From positions 992,001 to 1,056,000 of the forward strand of contig NZ_CP099572.1 of NCBI RefSeq assembly GCF_040409805.1: a stretch of 64,000 nucleotides of DNA, in the 5' to 3' direction. The stretch is from Polynucleobacter sp. MWH-UH23A. GTDB lineage: Bacteria > Pseudomonadota > Gammaproteobacteria > Burkholderiales > Burkholderiaceae. Every line of letters starts with the position of its first letter. The first letter of the stretch is position 1. The notes under the pieces were generated by a model that did no database searches, was not told the DNA's origin, and saw only the letters and a list, made by a program, of their open reading frames with translations. Below, one piece after another: positions 32,266 through 42,700 of this stretch. The translations under genes and the position numbers were made by a program.

Positions 32266-34698
32266 TTAGTGCTTTAGCACCTTACTCGAGGCAGCAGCTT
32301 CAGAAGCTTTGCTTGCCTCGGCTGCCTTTTTAGCCAACTCTTCGGCCGTAAGCTCTGGGAGAGCCTCTGGCATACGCTCTAAAGCAAGCTCTAGCACCTT
32401 ATCAATCCAGCGTACAGGAACAATTTCAATTGCATTCTTAACATTATCAGGAATATCAATCAAATCTTTGACGTTTTCTTCTGGAATCAAGGCAAGCTTA
32501 ATTCCACCGCGATGCGCAGCTAGCAATTTCTCCTTCAGGCCGCCGATAGGAAGAACTTCGCCACGCAAGGTAATTTCACCGGTCATCGCTACATCAGATC
32601 GAATCGGAATTCCCGTAAAGACGGAAACCAAGGCCGTAGTAATGGCAATACCTGCTGAAGGACCGTCCTTAGGAGTTGCACCATCTGGAAAGTGAATGTG
32701 AATATCTTTTTTCTCAAAGGACTCATCCTCAATACCAAGGCCTCGTGCTCGTGAACGAACCACTGTTCGCGCAGCCTCTACAGACTCCTTCATCACGTCA
32801 CCAATGGAGCCTGTTCTCGTGATCACACCTTTACCAGGCATCACAGCAGCTTCGATAGTTAAAAGATCTCCACCAACTTCAGTCCATGCAAGGCCTGTAA
32901 CCTGTCCAACCTGATTCTCTTTGCCAGCTAAACCAAAGTCAAACATACGAACAGATAAGAACTTCTCTAGATTCTCAGCATTTACCACTACTGGGGCAGC
33001 CTCTTTCTTCAAAAGCAGAAGTTTCACTACCTTACGACAGATCTTGCTGATTTCTCTCTCTAAAGAACGAACACCGGCTTCGCGTGTGTAATAGCGAATG
33101 ATATTGCGCACAGCGCTCTCTTCAATCTTGAGCTCATCTCTTTTCAAACCATTGTTTTTGATTTGTTTTGGAATTAAGTAGTTAACAGCGATACTGGTCT
33201 TTTCATCTTCCGTATAACCAGCCAAACGAATGATCTCCAAGCGATCAAGCAATGGGCCTGGAATATTCAAAGAGTTCGATGTTGCTACAAACATCACATC
33301 AGATAAATCAAAGTCCACTTCTACATAGTGATCTTGAAAAGTGTGATTTTGTTCTGGATCCAAAACTTCCAGCAATGCACTTGCAGGATCTCCACGGAAA
33401 TCCATACCCATCTTATCAACCTCATCCAAGAGGAATAATGGATTACGTACACCCACTTTAGTCAGGCTAGTCAAAATCTTACCTGGCATTGAACCAATAT
33501 AGGTTCGACGGTGCCCACGAATCTCAGATTCGTCACGCACGCCGCCCAAAGCCATGCGTACAAACTTACGATTAGTGGCGCGCGCAATAGATTGACCCAA
33601 TGAGGTTTTGCCCACACCAGGAGGTCCAACAAGACAAAGAATTGGTGCTTTTACTCTATCAACTCGCTGCTGAACCGCGAGGTATTCTAGGATACGCTCT
33701 TTGACCTTATCTAAGCCATAGTGATCCTCATCTAATACCTTCTCGGCATTGGAAAGATCGTTGTTGATCTTGGTTTTTTTCTTCCAAGGCAAATTCACAA
33801 GAGTATCAATGAAGTTACGAATCACGGTTGCCTCAGCAGACATCGGTGACATCAACTTCAGTTTCTTGAGTTCGGATTCAGCTTTTTTCAAAGCTTCTTT
33901 AGGCATACGAGCAGCTTTGATACGCTTCTCAAGCTCTTCGAGATCAGCGCCCTCTTCGCCTTCGCCGAGTTCCTTCTGAATCGCCTTAACTTGCTCATTC
34001 AAATAGTACTCGCGCTGACTCTTTTCCATCTGGCGCTTAACGCGACCACGAATTCGTTTCTCCACCTGGAGAATATCGATTTCACTCTCAAGATCGGCCA
34101 ATAGACTCTCAAGACGCTGAACTACGTCAGTCATCTCAAGCAAGCGTTGCTTTTGCTCCAACTTGACAGGCAAATGTGCACAAATGGTGTCTGCCAAACG
34201 GCTTGGATCATCAATGCCACCTAACGAGGACAGAATCTCCTGAGGAACTTTCTTATTAAGCTTCACGTATTGATCAAACTGGGCCATGATCGCACGACGC
34301 AATGCCTCTGTTTCATGCGCATCAATTGCATTGATTGCGGTAGGTGTAGCTTCACAATTGAAATAGCCAAGACTATCTTCAATTTGACTAACCTCTGCAC
34401 GCTGCACGCCCTCAACCAGCACCTTCACCGTTCCATCAGGAAGCTTTAGCATCTGCAAAATATTGGCAATACATCCAACCTCATAGAGATCTTCAATACC
34501 AGGCTCATCCTTAGCAGCCGTTTTTTGAGCAACCAAAAGAACGTTTTTCCCTGTTTCCATTGCAGCTTCGAGAGCTTTTATGGATTTTGGACGTCCCACA
34601 AAGAGTGGAATCACCATATGAGGAAATACCACCACATCCCTTAGGGGCAGTAATGGCAATTGAATCGGTTCAGAGGGTAGTAATAGGTGGCCAGGCAT
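32266..34698 (-). CDS. lon: ATP-dependent protease Lon
   Basis: 810 residues. LON substrate-binding N-domain (LPLLPLRDVVVFPHM), coiled linker, AAA+ domain with Walker A GPPGVGKT and Walker B FLLDEVDKM, and the Ser-Lys protease domain with the catalytic serine in PKDGPSAGIA. It degrades misfolded and regulatory proteins. The C-terminus has an alanine/lysine/glutamate-rich tail. A GGAGGAA ribosome site is eight bases before the ATG. A sigma32-type promoter lies about 100 bases upstream, and a strong terminator follows, so lon is an independent heat-shock unit after clpX. Confidence 0.98.
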   Translation of the reverse strand: MPGHLLLPSEPIQLPLLPLRDVVVFPHMVIPLFVGRPKSIKALEAAMETGKNVLLVAQKTAAKDEPGIEDLYEVGCIANILQMLKLPDGTVKVLVEGVQRAEVSQIEDSLGYFNCEATPTAINAIDAHETEALRRAIMAQFDQYVKLNKKVPQEILSSLGGIDDPSRLADTICAHLPVKLEQKQRLLEMTDVVQRLESLLADLESEIDILQVEKRIRGRVKRQMEKSQREYYLNEQVKAIQKELGEGEEGADLEELEKRIKAARMPKEALKKAESELKKLKLMSPMSAEATVIRNFIDTLVNLPWKKKTKINNDLSNAEKVLDEDHYGLDKVKERILEYLAVQQRVDRVKAPILCLVGPPGVGKTSLGQSIARATNRKFVRMALGGVRDESEIRGHRRTYIGSMPGKILTSLTKVGVRNPLFLLDEVDKMGMDFRGDPASALLEVLDPEQNHTFQDHYVEVDFDLSDVMFVATSNSLNIPGPLLDRLEIIRLAGYTEDEKTSIAVNYLIPKQIKNNGLKRDELKIEESAVRNIIRYYTREAGVRSLEREISKICRKVVKLLLLKKEAAPVVVNAENLEKFLSVRMFDFGLAGKENQVGQVTGLAWTEVGGDLLTIEAAVMPGKGVITRTGSIGDVMKESVEAARTVVRSRARGLGIEDESFEKKDIHIHFPDGATPKDGPSAGIAITTALVSVFTGIPIRSDVAMTGEITLRGEVLPIGGLKEKLLAAHRGGIKLALIPEENVKDLIDIPDNVKNAIEIVPVRWIDKVLELALERMPEALPELTAEELAKKAAEASKASEAAASSKVLKH

Positions 34699-34800
34699 AA
34701 AGGCAATTCCTCCAAGTAATTAATCCTCAAGGGTCTCCACTAGTAGCTTGATGATTCTCAACCACTAAATAGGGACATTATTAATGAGTAGCATACTACC

Positions 34801-34829
34801 TATATGGGTGGTAGTTTTAGAAATTCAAG
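34801..34829 (-). promoter_or_regulatory. Heat-shock (sigma32-type) promoter of lon
   Basis: Read on the minus strand: CTTGAAT, 13-base spacer, then ACCCATATA. The E. coli sigma32 consensus is CTTGAAA, 13-15 bases, CCCCATNT(A); the -10 element matches at eight of nine positions. Predicted transcription start near 34793 and a leader of about 95 bases to lon. E. coli lon is also sigma32-dependent. Confidence 0.75.
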
Positions 34830-34873
34830 AGGAAAAGGTGCGAAAAATGGGCAAAAATGCCCAAAAAATAGCG

Positions 34874-34897
34874 AAAACCCTAAGAATTTAGGCTTTT
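34874..34897 (-). terminator. Weak terminator at the clpX end
   Basis: A five-pair stem CCTAA/TTAGG with loop ATTC, extended past a mismatch by four A-T pairs and followed by TTTTCGC. It overlaps the clpX stop codon. Weak, but it would separate clpX from the lon promoter. Confidence 0.35.
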
Positions 34898-36246
34898 TTA
34901 CTTAAATCGGCTTGTTCGATATCTTGCTTATAGACTAAAAGAGGTTTGCCACCCTCGGCAATGCAAGATTCGTCAATGACAACCTTTTGTACGTTCTTCA
35001 AAGATGGCAGGTCATACATCACATCCATTAAAGAACCTTCTAGGATAGATCTAAGGCCGCGAGCACCCGTTTTACGTGCAATAGCCTTCTTGGCGATCGC
35101 AGATAAGGCCTCACGGCGCACCTCGAGCTCTGAGCCCTCCATGGTCAAAAGTGCTTGGTATTGCTTCACTAGAGCATTTTTGGGCTCTGTCAGAATGGCA
35201 ATTAATGCTGCCTCATCTAATTGAGCTAAAGTAGCAACTACAGGCAAACGGCCTATTAACTCGGGAATTAAACCAAACTTGATCAAATCCTCTGGCTCTA
35301 CTTCAAGCAATAAATCGCTGACGCCACGATCATCCTTGCCAGGAACGGTTGCATTAAAACCTATGCCAGTTTTCGCAGTGCGCTGCTGAATCACTTTTTC
35401 CAAGCCATCAAATGCACCGCCGCAAATAAAAAGAATATTGGTAGTGTCAACTTGCAGGAAATCCTGATTGGGGTGCTTGCGTCCACCTTGTGGCGGCACA
35501 GATGCCATCGTGCCTTCAACTAATTTCAGCAAAGCTTGCTGAACACCTTCACCAGATACATCACGAGTGATAGATGGGTTATCAGATTTACGTGAAATCT
35601 TATCTATCTCATCGATGTAAACAATTCCGCGCTGCGCCTTTTCTACGTTGTAATCGCAAGCTTGCAATAATTTCTGAATGATATTTTCAACGTCTTCACC
35701 AACATAACCAGCTTCAGTTAAGGTGGTAGCGTCAGCCATCACAAACGGAACATCGAGCATGCGGGCCAATGTTTGCGCAAGCAAGGTCTTTCCAGAACCC
35801 GTTGGTCCGATTAATAAGATATTACTTTTTGCTAACTCAACGCCATCAACTATTGCTTTTGCAGGTGCTTTTGATTCTTTTTTATCACTTGCTTCTACGG
35901 GCTTGCCATCCTTATCCAACTTCTCTTTTTTTGGCTTTGGCAAATACTGTAAACGCTTATAGTGGTTATAAACAGCTACGGCTAATGTCTTTTTCGCCTG
36001 GTCCTGACCAATCACATACTGATCCAGATTTTCACGAATCTGATGTGGCGTAGGTAAGGAATCATCGCCCTCTTCCTTTGGAAGCTTAGCAATCTCTTCT
36101 TGAATAATGTCGGTGCAAAGATCAATGCACTCATCACAAATAAATACTGAGGGCCCAGCAATCAGCTTCCTTACTTCATGCTGACTTTTGCCGCAAAAAG
36201 AGCAATACAAAACCTTATCGCCTGAATTTGTTGTTGTGTCGCTCAA
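34888..36246 (-). CDS. clpX: ATP-dependent Clp protease ATPase subunit ClpX
   Basis: 452 residues, somewhat longer than the usual 420-425. The N-terminal zinc domain (CSFCGK and CDECI), Walker A GPTGSGKT, Walker B IDEIDKI, pore loop GYVGED and the ClpP-binding IGF loop (KTGIGFN) are present. The extra length is a lysine/aspartate-rich insertion at about residues 101-130, just before the Walker A region. It unfolds proteins for ClpP. It is 33 bases after clpP, in the order tig-clpP-clpX. Confidence 0.97.
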   Translation of the reverse strand: MSDTTTNSGDKVLYCSFCGKSQHEVRKLIAGPSVFICDECIDLCTDIIQEEIAKLPKEEGDDSLPTPHQIRENLDQYVIGQDQAKKTLAVAVYNHYKRLQYLPKPKKEKLDKDGKPVEASDKKESKAPAKAIVDGVELAKSNILLIGPTGSGKTLLAQTLARMLDVPFVMADATTLTEAGYVGEDVENIIQKLLQACDYNVEKAQRGIVYIDEIDKISRKSDNPSITRDVSGEGVQQALLKLVEGTMASVPPQGGRKHPNQDFLQVDTTNILFICGGAFDGLEKVIQQRTAKTGIGFNATVPGKDDRGVSDLLLEVEPEDLIKFGLIPELIGRLPVVATLAQLDEAALIAILTEPKNALVKQYQALLTMEGSELEVRREALSAIAKKAIARKTGARGLRSILEGSLMDVMYDLPSLKNVQKVVIDESCIAEGGKPLLVYKQDIEQADLSKKA

Positions 36247-36279
36247 TCTATTTACCCAAAGAGTAATTAAAAGAAAATT

Positions 36280-36909
36280 TTATGGACGCTTTTCGATGAC
36301 CGTATCGATCAAGCCATATTCACGAGCTTGCTCTGCAGACATGAAGTTATCACGATCGGTATCTTTGGCAATAGTTTCAATTGATTGGCCAGTGCGATCA
36401 GCCAAAATATTGTTCAAGCGCTCACGCAAATACAAAATTTCACGTGCCTGAATTTCGATATCAGAAGCCTGACCGCGAGCACCTCCCAATGGCTGGTGAA
36501 TCATTACTCGGGAGTTTGGTAGCGCAAAGCGCTTGCCCTTTTCACCTGCGCACAGTAAGAATGCGCCCATACTCGCAGCCATACCCATACATAAAGTGCT
36601 AACGTGTGGCTTGATGAACTGCATGGTGTCATAAATTGCCAGACCAGCGGAAACTGACCCGCCTGGCGAATTTATGTACAAGGAAATGTCCTTATCTGGA
36701 TTTTCACTTTCCAAGAACAGTAATTGTGCAATAACAAGGTTTGCGGTTTGATCGTTTACCTCTCCAACCAAAAACACAACACGCTCACGCAAAAGACGTG
36801 AATAAATATCGTATGCACGCTCACCACGACCAGAGGTCTCAATAACCATCGGAACCAAACCCAGACCTTTTGGTTCTAGACTTTCAGCTTGTAAATGGCT
36901 CTGAATCAT
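36280..36909 (-). CDS. clpP: ATP-dependent Clp protease proteolytic subunit
   Basis: 209 residues. Catalytic serine in [11 protein letters not shown], histidine in [11 protein letters not shown], and a downstream aspartate in [10 protein letters not shown] complete the triad. Fourteen subunits form the proteolytic barrel used with ClpX. The gene lies 25 bases after tig and 33 before clpX. No separate heat-shock promoter fits into these gaps. Confidence 0.98.
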   Translation of the reverse strand: MIQSHLQAESLEPKGLGLVPMVIETSGRGERAYDIYSRLLRERVVFLVGEVNDQTANLVIAQLLFLESENPDKDISLYINSPGGSVSAGLAIYDTMQFIKPHVSTLCMGMAASMGAFLLCAGEKGKRFALPNSRVMIHQPLGGARGQASDIEIQAREILYLRERLNNILADRTGQSIETIAKDTDRDNFMSAEQAREYGLIDTVIEKRP

Positions 36910-36934
36910 TTAAGACCCCTTTCAAATAATTGAA

Positions 36935-38272
36935 TTAGTTTAGCTTGCTTAATTCTTCAAAGCTAATGGCTTTTTCATTTACCTTAGCAAGTGATGTGAA
37001 ATGCTTAATCACATTGTCCTCAAGTACTAAATTTTCGATATCTTTTAGGCGGCTTGGGTTGCTGTAGAACCAACGCACCACTTCTTTGGGATCTTCGTAG
37101 GTGGCAGCCTGCTCATCGATTTCAGCCTTAATTTGGTCTGCAGTCGCTGCCAAATTGTTTTGCTTTACCAAATCACCCAAGATCAATCCGAGACGAACAC
37201 GCTTTAGGGCTTGCTCAGCAAAGATCTCCGGAGGAATTGGCGCATCTTTTGCATTTGGAACGCCACGCTGTATCAAATCTTGACGAGCACCCTCTACTAG
37301 ACGCTCTTGCTCGGAAGACACCAAAGATTTTGGTACATCTAACTCACATAATTCGTTGAGCTTATCCATTACATCATTCTTTAATAATGAAGTAATGCGA
37401 CGTTTTACTTCGCGATCTAAATTCTGTTTCACTTCTTCACGCATCTTTGCTACGCCACCTTCAGTCACGCCTAATGAAAGCGCGAATGCATCATCAACTG
37501 CTGGCAAATGTGCCCAATTAACAGATTTAACGGTTATAGTGAACTCGGCTGTTTTGCCTGCAACATCTTTGCCGTGGTAGTCAGCCGGAAAGCTAAGTGG
37601 GAATGACTTGCTCTCGCCAGCCTTTAGGCCCAAAGTAGCCGCTTCAAACTCTGGAAGCATGCGACCTTCACCCAACACATATTCAAAGTTCTCTGCTTTA
37701 CCGCCAGCAAATTCAATGCCATCGATCTTGCCAACAAAGTCAATCACTACTTGGTCGCCATTTTGAGCAGCAGTATTAGAGCCGCCATCACCATGGGGAC
37801 CAGCCTCACCGCGTGGGTGATAGTGAACCTGCTGCTTACGCAAAACATCTAATGCGCGATCAATCTCAGCATCACCAATTTCAGTTGTGTACTTAGTTAC
37901 TTCCGCTTTGCTAAAGTCACCAATCTTTACTTCAGGCAAAACTTCAAAAAATGCATCGAACACAATAGTGTCTGCATCTAATTCGCTTTTAGGCTCAAGA
38001 CGAGGCTGGCCAGCTAAAGCAATACCTTCTTTTTTGCTGTGCTCAAAAAAGAGTTCAGATGCTTTATCAAATTGAAGTTCAAAATCGACTTGCATGCCGT
38101 ACTGTTTTTCCACCATGCTCTTAGGAACTTTGCCTGGACGAAAGCCGGCCATTTTCATGGTCTTACCCACTTTAGCCAAACGCGCTTCGCGCGCTTTCGC
38201 TAAATCAGCGCGAGCAAACTCCAAAGTCATTTTGCGGTCTAAGGAACCTAAATTTTCTATCTGCACAGCCAT
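36935..38272 (-). CDS. tig: Trigger factor
   Basis: 445 residues with the three expected parts: the N-terminal ribosome-binding domain containing the signature GFRPGKVPKSMVE, a central FKBP-type prolyl isomerase domain, and a helical C-terminal chaperone domain. It receives nascent chains at the ribosome exit. A histidine/glycine-rich stretch (HPRGEAGPHGDGGSN) sits at the edge of the isomerase domain, slightly longer than in E. coli. First gene of the tig-clpP-clpX unit. Confidence 0.97.
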   Translation of the reverse strand: MAVQIENLGSLDRKMTLEFARADLAKAREARLAKVGKTMKMAGFRPGKVPKSMVEKQYGMQVDFELQFDKASELFFEHSKKEGIALAGQPRLEPKSELDADTIVFDAFFEVLPEVKIGDFSKAEVTKYTTEIGDAEIDRALDVLRKQQVHYHPRGEAGPHGDGGSNTAAQNGDQVVIDFVGKIDGIEFAGGKAENFEYVLGEGRMLPEFEAATLGLKAGESKSFPLSFPADYHGKDVAGKTAEFTITVKSVNWAHLPAVDDAFALSLGVTEGGVAKMREEVKQNLDREVKRRITSLLKNDVMDKLNELCELDVPKSLVSSEQERLVEGARQDLIQRGVPNAKDAPIPPEIFAEQALKRVRLGLILGDLVKQNNLAATADQIKAEIDEQAATYEDPKEVVRWFYSNPSRLKDIENLVLEDNVIKHFTSLAKVNEKAISFEELSKLN

Positions 38273-38329
38273 ACTCGTCTCTTAATTGAAGATCTGGAAA
38301 TATGAAGTCCAAGCCAAGTAGTAATCTTG

Positions 38330-38416
38330 TGGTGCGAGGAGGGGGACTCGAACCCCCACACCATTTCTGGCGTCAGGACCTAAACCTGGTGCGTCTACCA
38401 ATTTCGCCATCCTCGC
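38330..38416 (-). tRNA. tRNA-Leu (TAG)
   Basis: 87 bases, class II tRNA with a long variable arm and encoded CCA. Acceptor GCGAGGA pairs with TCCTCGC, D arm GGCGAAATTGGTAGACGC is typical of tRNA-Leu, and the anticodon is TAG. It lies 57 bases upstream of tig on the same strand. Confidence 0.96.
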
Positions 38417-38495
38417 GAATTCCGCAAACACTACCAAGCTCAAACTTCACTCTAAAGACCGTAATTCTACAATGTTTAGGGTTTTAGAGCCTGTT

Positions 38496-38999
38496 TTAGA
38501 CCTTATAGAGCAAAGCGACTGCATGCACTGCAATTCCCTCTCCCCGCCCTAAATGGCCTAGAGATTCGTTGGTTTTGGCTTTGAGGTTGATATGACTGGG
38601 GGTTACAGCTAAATCAGAGGCAATATTTCGAACCATTTCAGGCAAATATCCCGCCAACTTAGGTTTCTGGCAAATGATGGTGGCATCAACGTTGCCCACA
38701 TGGTATCCGGCTGCCTGAACCTTCTGCAAGGCAGCCCTTAATAGGATTCGACTATCCATATCCTTAAATTGAGGGTCATCATCTGGAAATAGTTGGCCAA
38801 TGTCATTGAGGCCTGCGGCACCCAACAAAGCATCTGTTAAAGCATGCAATAAAGCATCCGCATCAGAATGACCTAATAAACCCTTTTCATAAGGAATATG
38901 TACGCCGCCCAAGATTAACTTACGATCGGAAACCAATGCATGGATGTCGTAGCCTTGGCCAATTCGAAATTGCGGAATGTGAATATTTGATTGAGTCAT
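38496..38999 (-). CDS. ispF: 2-C-methyl-D-erythritol 2,4-cyclodiphosphate synthase
   Basis: 167 residues. The metal ligands are visible in GQGYDIHAL (D and H) and the later histidine in [14 protein letters not shown]; the C-terminal [14 protein letters not shown] is also conserved. It cyclises CDP-methylerythritol phosphate in the non-mevalonate isoprenoid pathway. It follows ispD by 10 bases, the usual pairing. Confidence 0.97.
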   Translation of the reverse strand: MTQSNIHIPQFRIGQGYDIHALVSDRKLILGGVHIPYEKGLLGHSDADALLHALTDALLGAAGLNDIGQLFPDDDPQFKDMDSRILLRAALQKVQAAGYHVGNVDATIICQKPKLAGYLPEMVRNIASDLAVTPSHINLKAKTNESLGHLGRGEGIAVHAVALLYKV

Positions 39000-39009
39000 A
39001 TTAAATAGA

Positions 39010-39756
39010 CTAGCCCAGTAAGAGTTGCATGAGCTCCCAATCTGCTGGATGCGTCACTTTAAAGTTTCGAGTTGCACCTTCAATAAGCAAAGGCTTTTCT
39101 CCTGCCAATTCCATAGCACTCGCTTCATCTGTTACATCAGACTCTTGCCTAATTGCCTCTTCCAATGCGGCATGCAGCTTTTTTATACCAAACATTTGTG
39201 GAGTCTGAGCTTGCCAAAGATGTTCGCGAGGAATTGTTTTAACCGAATGCGGAAAGTTTCCGGCAATAGCTAAATTGAGATCAGCCTGCTTCAATGTATC
39301 AGCTAAAGGTATAGCCAACAAACCACCCGAGTCAGATCTTTGAACAGTCTGTATCAGCTTATCGATTAAGGCAGGCGTAATACCTGGCCTTGCTGCGTCA
39401 TGTACTAATACCCAATCATCGGCATCAACCCCCGAACTCATTAAGGCTGCTAATGTATTTCGTACTGTTTCTTGTCTAGTGGGTCCGCCTGTCGGCAAGA
39501 AATGAATAGGCTTACCCAAGTTAGAAAAATCTTTCAAGATTGGGTGATCGATAAAGCCCGGTGAGACACCTACCCAAATAGATTCAATCTGAGGTGACTG
39601 AACAAATGCATTTAATGCATATGCAAGCATTGGCTTACCAGCCAACCGCTGGAATTGTTTTGGCAACTCACCACCTAATCGAGAGCCAGTGCCTGCCGTT
39701 GGCAATACTGCGTGACAGCGTTTAGCTTGGTTAGCGACTTGGTTTCCAGGGCTCAT
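39010..39756 (-). CDS. ispD: 2-C-methyl-D-erythritol 4-phosphate cytidylyltransferase
   Basis: About 248 residues from ATG 39756. [18 protein letters not shown] is the nucleotidyltransferase loop, [11 protein letters not shown] carries a metal-binding aspartate, and [11 protein letters not shown] is typical near the C-terminus. It makes CDP-methylerythritol. An upstream frame reaching 39804 would run into the divergent mfd, so the internal ATG is chosen, leaving a 23-base gap to mfd. Confidence 0.95.
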   Translation of the reverse strand: MSPGNQVANQAKRCHAVLPTAGTGSRLGGELPKQFQRLAGKPMLAYALNAFVQSPQIESIWVGVSPGFIDHPILKDFSNLGKPIHFLPTGGPTRQETVRNTLAALMSSGVDADDWVLVHDAARPGITPALIDKLIQTVQRSDSGGLLAIPLADTLKQADLNLAIAGNFPHSVKTIPREHLWQAQTPQMFGIKKLHAALEEAIRQESDVTDEASAMELAGEKPLLIEGATRNFKVTHPADWELMQLLLG

Positions 39757-39779
39757 ACCTGATTCTATAATGAGCGCAG

Positions 39780-42700
39780 ATGTCTGATGCATTAAATCTA
39801 GCACCCCCCATACCTGCTCCGCGGGCTGGGCAGCGCTTTACCTTTTCGGGGCTAATTGGCTCCGCAGATGCCGCCTTACTGGCGCAATCAGCAATTCGCT
39901 ATCGCAATGACTTCTCCGTCATGGTCGTTTTTTGCGCCCAAGCTCAGGAGGCGCAAAGACTGGCAGAAGAAATACCTGCATTTGCCCCCCAGCTAAAAGT
40001 TCGCCTTTTGCCTGACTGGGAGATTCTTCCTTACGATCATTTTTCTCCACACCAGGATTTAGTGTCTGAGCGTTTGGCAACCTTATACGAACTTCTAAAT
40101 GGTAGTTGCGACATTGTTTTGGTGCCAGTAACTACAGTTTTGCAACGCTTGGGCCCACCGCAATTTCTATCTGGCTATACTTTCTTTTTCAGACAAAACG
40201 ATAAGCTCAATGAAGCCGCACTCAAACTGCAATTACAACAGGCAGGTTATGACCCTGTTAGCGCAGTCATGCGACCTGGCGAATACAGTATTCGTGGTGG
40301 TTTGATTGATTTATATCCCATGGGCTCAAGCCTTCCATATCGACTAGATTTATTTGGCGATGAAATAGAACAAATCAGAGCATTTGATCCTGATACACAA
40401 CGAAGTCTCTACCCCGTTAAAGAAGTCCGCATTCTTCCAGGTCACGAGTTTCCGTTTGATGATGAAGCGCGCACAGCCTTTAGAGGTCGCTGGAGGGAGG
40501 TTTTTGAGGGAGATCCTACCCGTTGCTCAATTTATAAGGATGCAAATCTCGGCATTCCCAGTGCGGGCATTGAGTCTTATCTACCTCTCTTCTTTGACGA
40601 ACAATCGTCTTTATTTGACTACTTTCCCAGATCCGGCGACCCTGTATGGCTAGTAAATATTGGCGATATAGAGCAATCAATACGAAACTTTTGGAAAGAT
40701 ACTCAGTCACGCTATGAATTTTTAAAACATGATCTTGATCGGCCGATTCTTCCACCAATTCAATTATTTTTAGATGTTGATGAATTCTTTTCTAATGCAA
40801 AACCTTATGCGCGCTTAGCTCTAGCAAATGAATCTGATAACAATCAAGACACTAGTACTTTTCGGGCAGTACCCGATGTTGCGGTACACAGACGTGATGT
40901 AGACCCAATATCGCGTTTACGCAATATCGTCTCTCAAGAAAAATTACGGGTTCTGATTTGTAGTGATAGCGCGGGTCGAAAAGAATCCATAAGACAACTT
41001 TTAGATGAAAGCAATGGTGTCGCTGGACAAGACGGTAAAACACTTTACCCTCTTCAGCCTGAGGGATTCGATAGCATTGCCGAATTTATTAAGAGCGATT
41101 CGCTCTTTGGCCTAGTAACAGCCCCACTTTTTAATGGATTTCTATGGGTCTCAGAGAACTTACTGGTCCTAACTGAGGCTGAATTATTTACCTCTACAGC
41201 CAGACAGAGGCGCAAGGGCAAAGGTGGTGAAACCGCAGATCCTGATATGTTGTTTAAGGATTTGTCTGAGCTAAAAATTGGAGACCCCGTCGTTCATTCC
41301 GAACATGGCATAGGACGTTATCAAGGCTTGGTTCTTCTGAACTTAGCAGCACCAAAAGAAGCACCAATTTTTGAGGAATTCCTTCATCTGCAATATGCAG
41401 GCGATGCCACGCTGTATGTGCCTGTTCAACAACTACAAATGGTTACTCGCTATGCGGGATCAGATCCGGAATCCGCGCCATTGCACCAGCTTGGCTCAGG
41501 TCAATGGGATAAAGCGAAACGCAAAGCCGCCCAACAAATTCGTGATACAGCCGCAGAGTTACTTGGGCTTTATGCAGCTCGTGCAATTCGTAAAGGCCAT
41601 GCCTTCGAATTCTCCGCCCATGACTATGCAGCCTTTGCCGAAAGTTTTGGTTTTGAAGAAACGCCTGATCAAGCTAATGCTATTGCTGCAGTTATTGGCG
41701 ACATGACAAGCGGCACGCCAATGGACCGCTTGGTTTGTGGTGACGTAGGCTTTGGTAAAACGGAAGTTGCTTTACGTGCAAGCTTTGTAGCTGTGATGGG
41801 TGGAAAACAAGTAGCTATCCTTGCTCCAACCACACTACTTGCCGAGCAACATGTAGCCACATGGAAAGATCGATTTGCCGACTGGCCAGTCAAAATTGTT
41901 GAGCTCTCACGATTTAAAACTAGCAAAGAAATTAATTCGGCTTTAGAGGCGATTGCCAAAGGTGAAGCAGACATCATTATCGGCACTCACAAATTGCTGT
42001 CCAAAGAAACGCAATTTGCAAATTTAGGCCTTGTCATTGTTGATGAAGAGCATCGCTTTGGTGTGCGACAAAAAGATGCTTTAAAAGCTTTACGAGCAGA
42101 GGTAGACATTCTCACCCTTACGGCAACGCCTATTCCAAGAACCTTGGGAATGGCGATGGAGGGCTTACGTGAGTTTTCCATTATCGCAACAGCTCCGCAA
42201 AAGCGATTAGCGATCAAAACATTTGTGAGGCGTGAAGGTGACGGCGTGATTCGCGAGGCAGTTCTTCGTGAAATCAAGCGCGGCGGCCAAGTCTATTTCT
42301 TGCATAACGAAGTAGAGACGATTGAAAATCGAAGACATGCTTTGCAAGAACTCATTCCAGAAGCTCGGATCAGCGTAGCACATGGACAAATGAATGAACG
42401 AGAGCTAGAGGCTGTCATGCGTGAGTTTGTTACGCAGCGCACAAACATATTGCTGTGTACAACCATCATTGAAACCGGTATTGATGTTCCAACAGCAAAC
42501 ACTATCATCATGCACCGTGCTGATAAATTTGGTTTAGCCCAACTTCATCAATTGCGAGGACGCGTCGGCCGGTCGCACCATCAGGCCTACGCCTACCTTC
42601 TCGTTCCTGACCCTGAGGCCCTCAGCAAGCAAGCGCAATTACGCTTAAATGCCATTCAGGCAATGGAGGAGTTGGGCTCAGGATTCTATTTGGCGATGCA

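Noticed and set aside
32309..32695. 128-residue antisense frame in the lon protease domain
   Set aside because: Its composition follows the lon codons in reverse and the lon protein is intact and conserved there.
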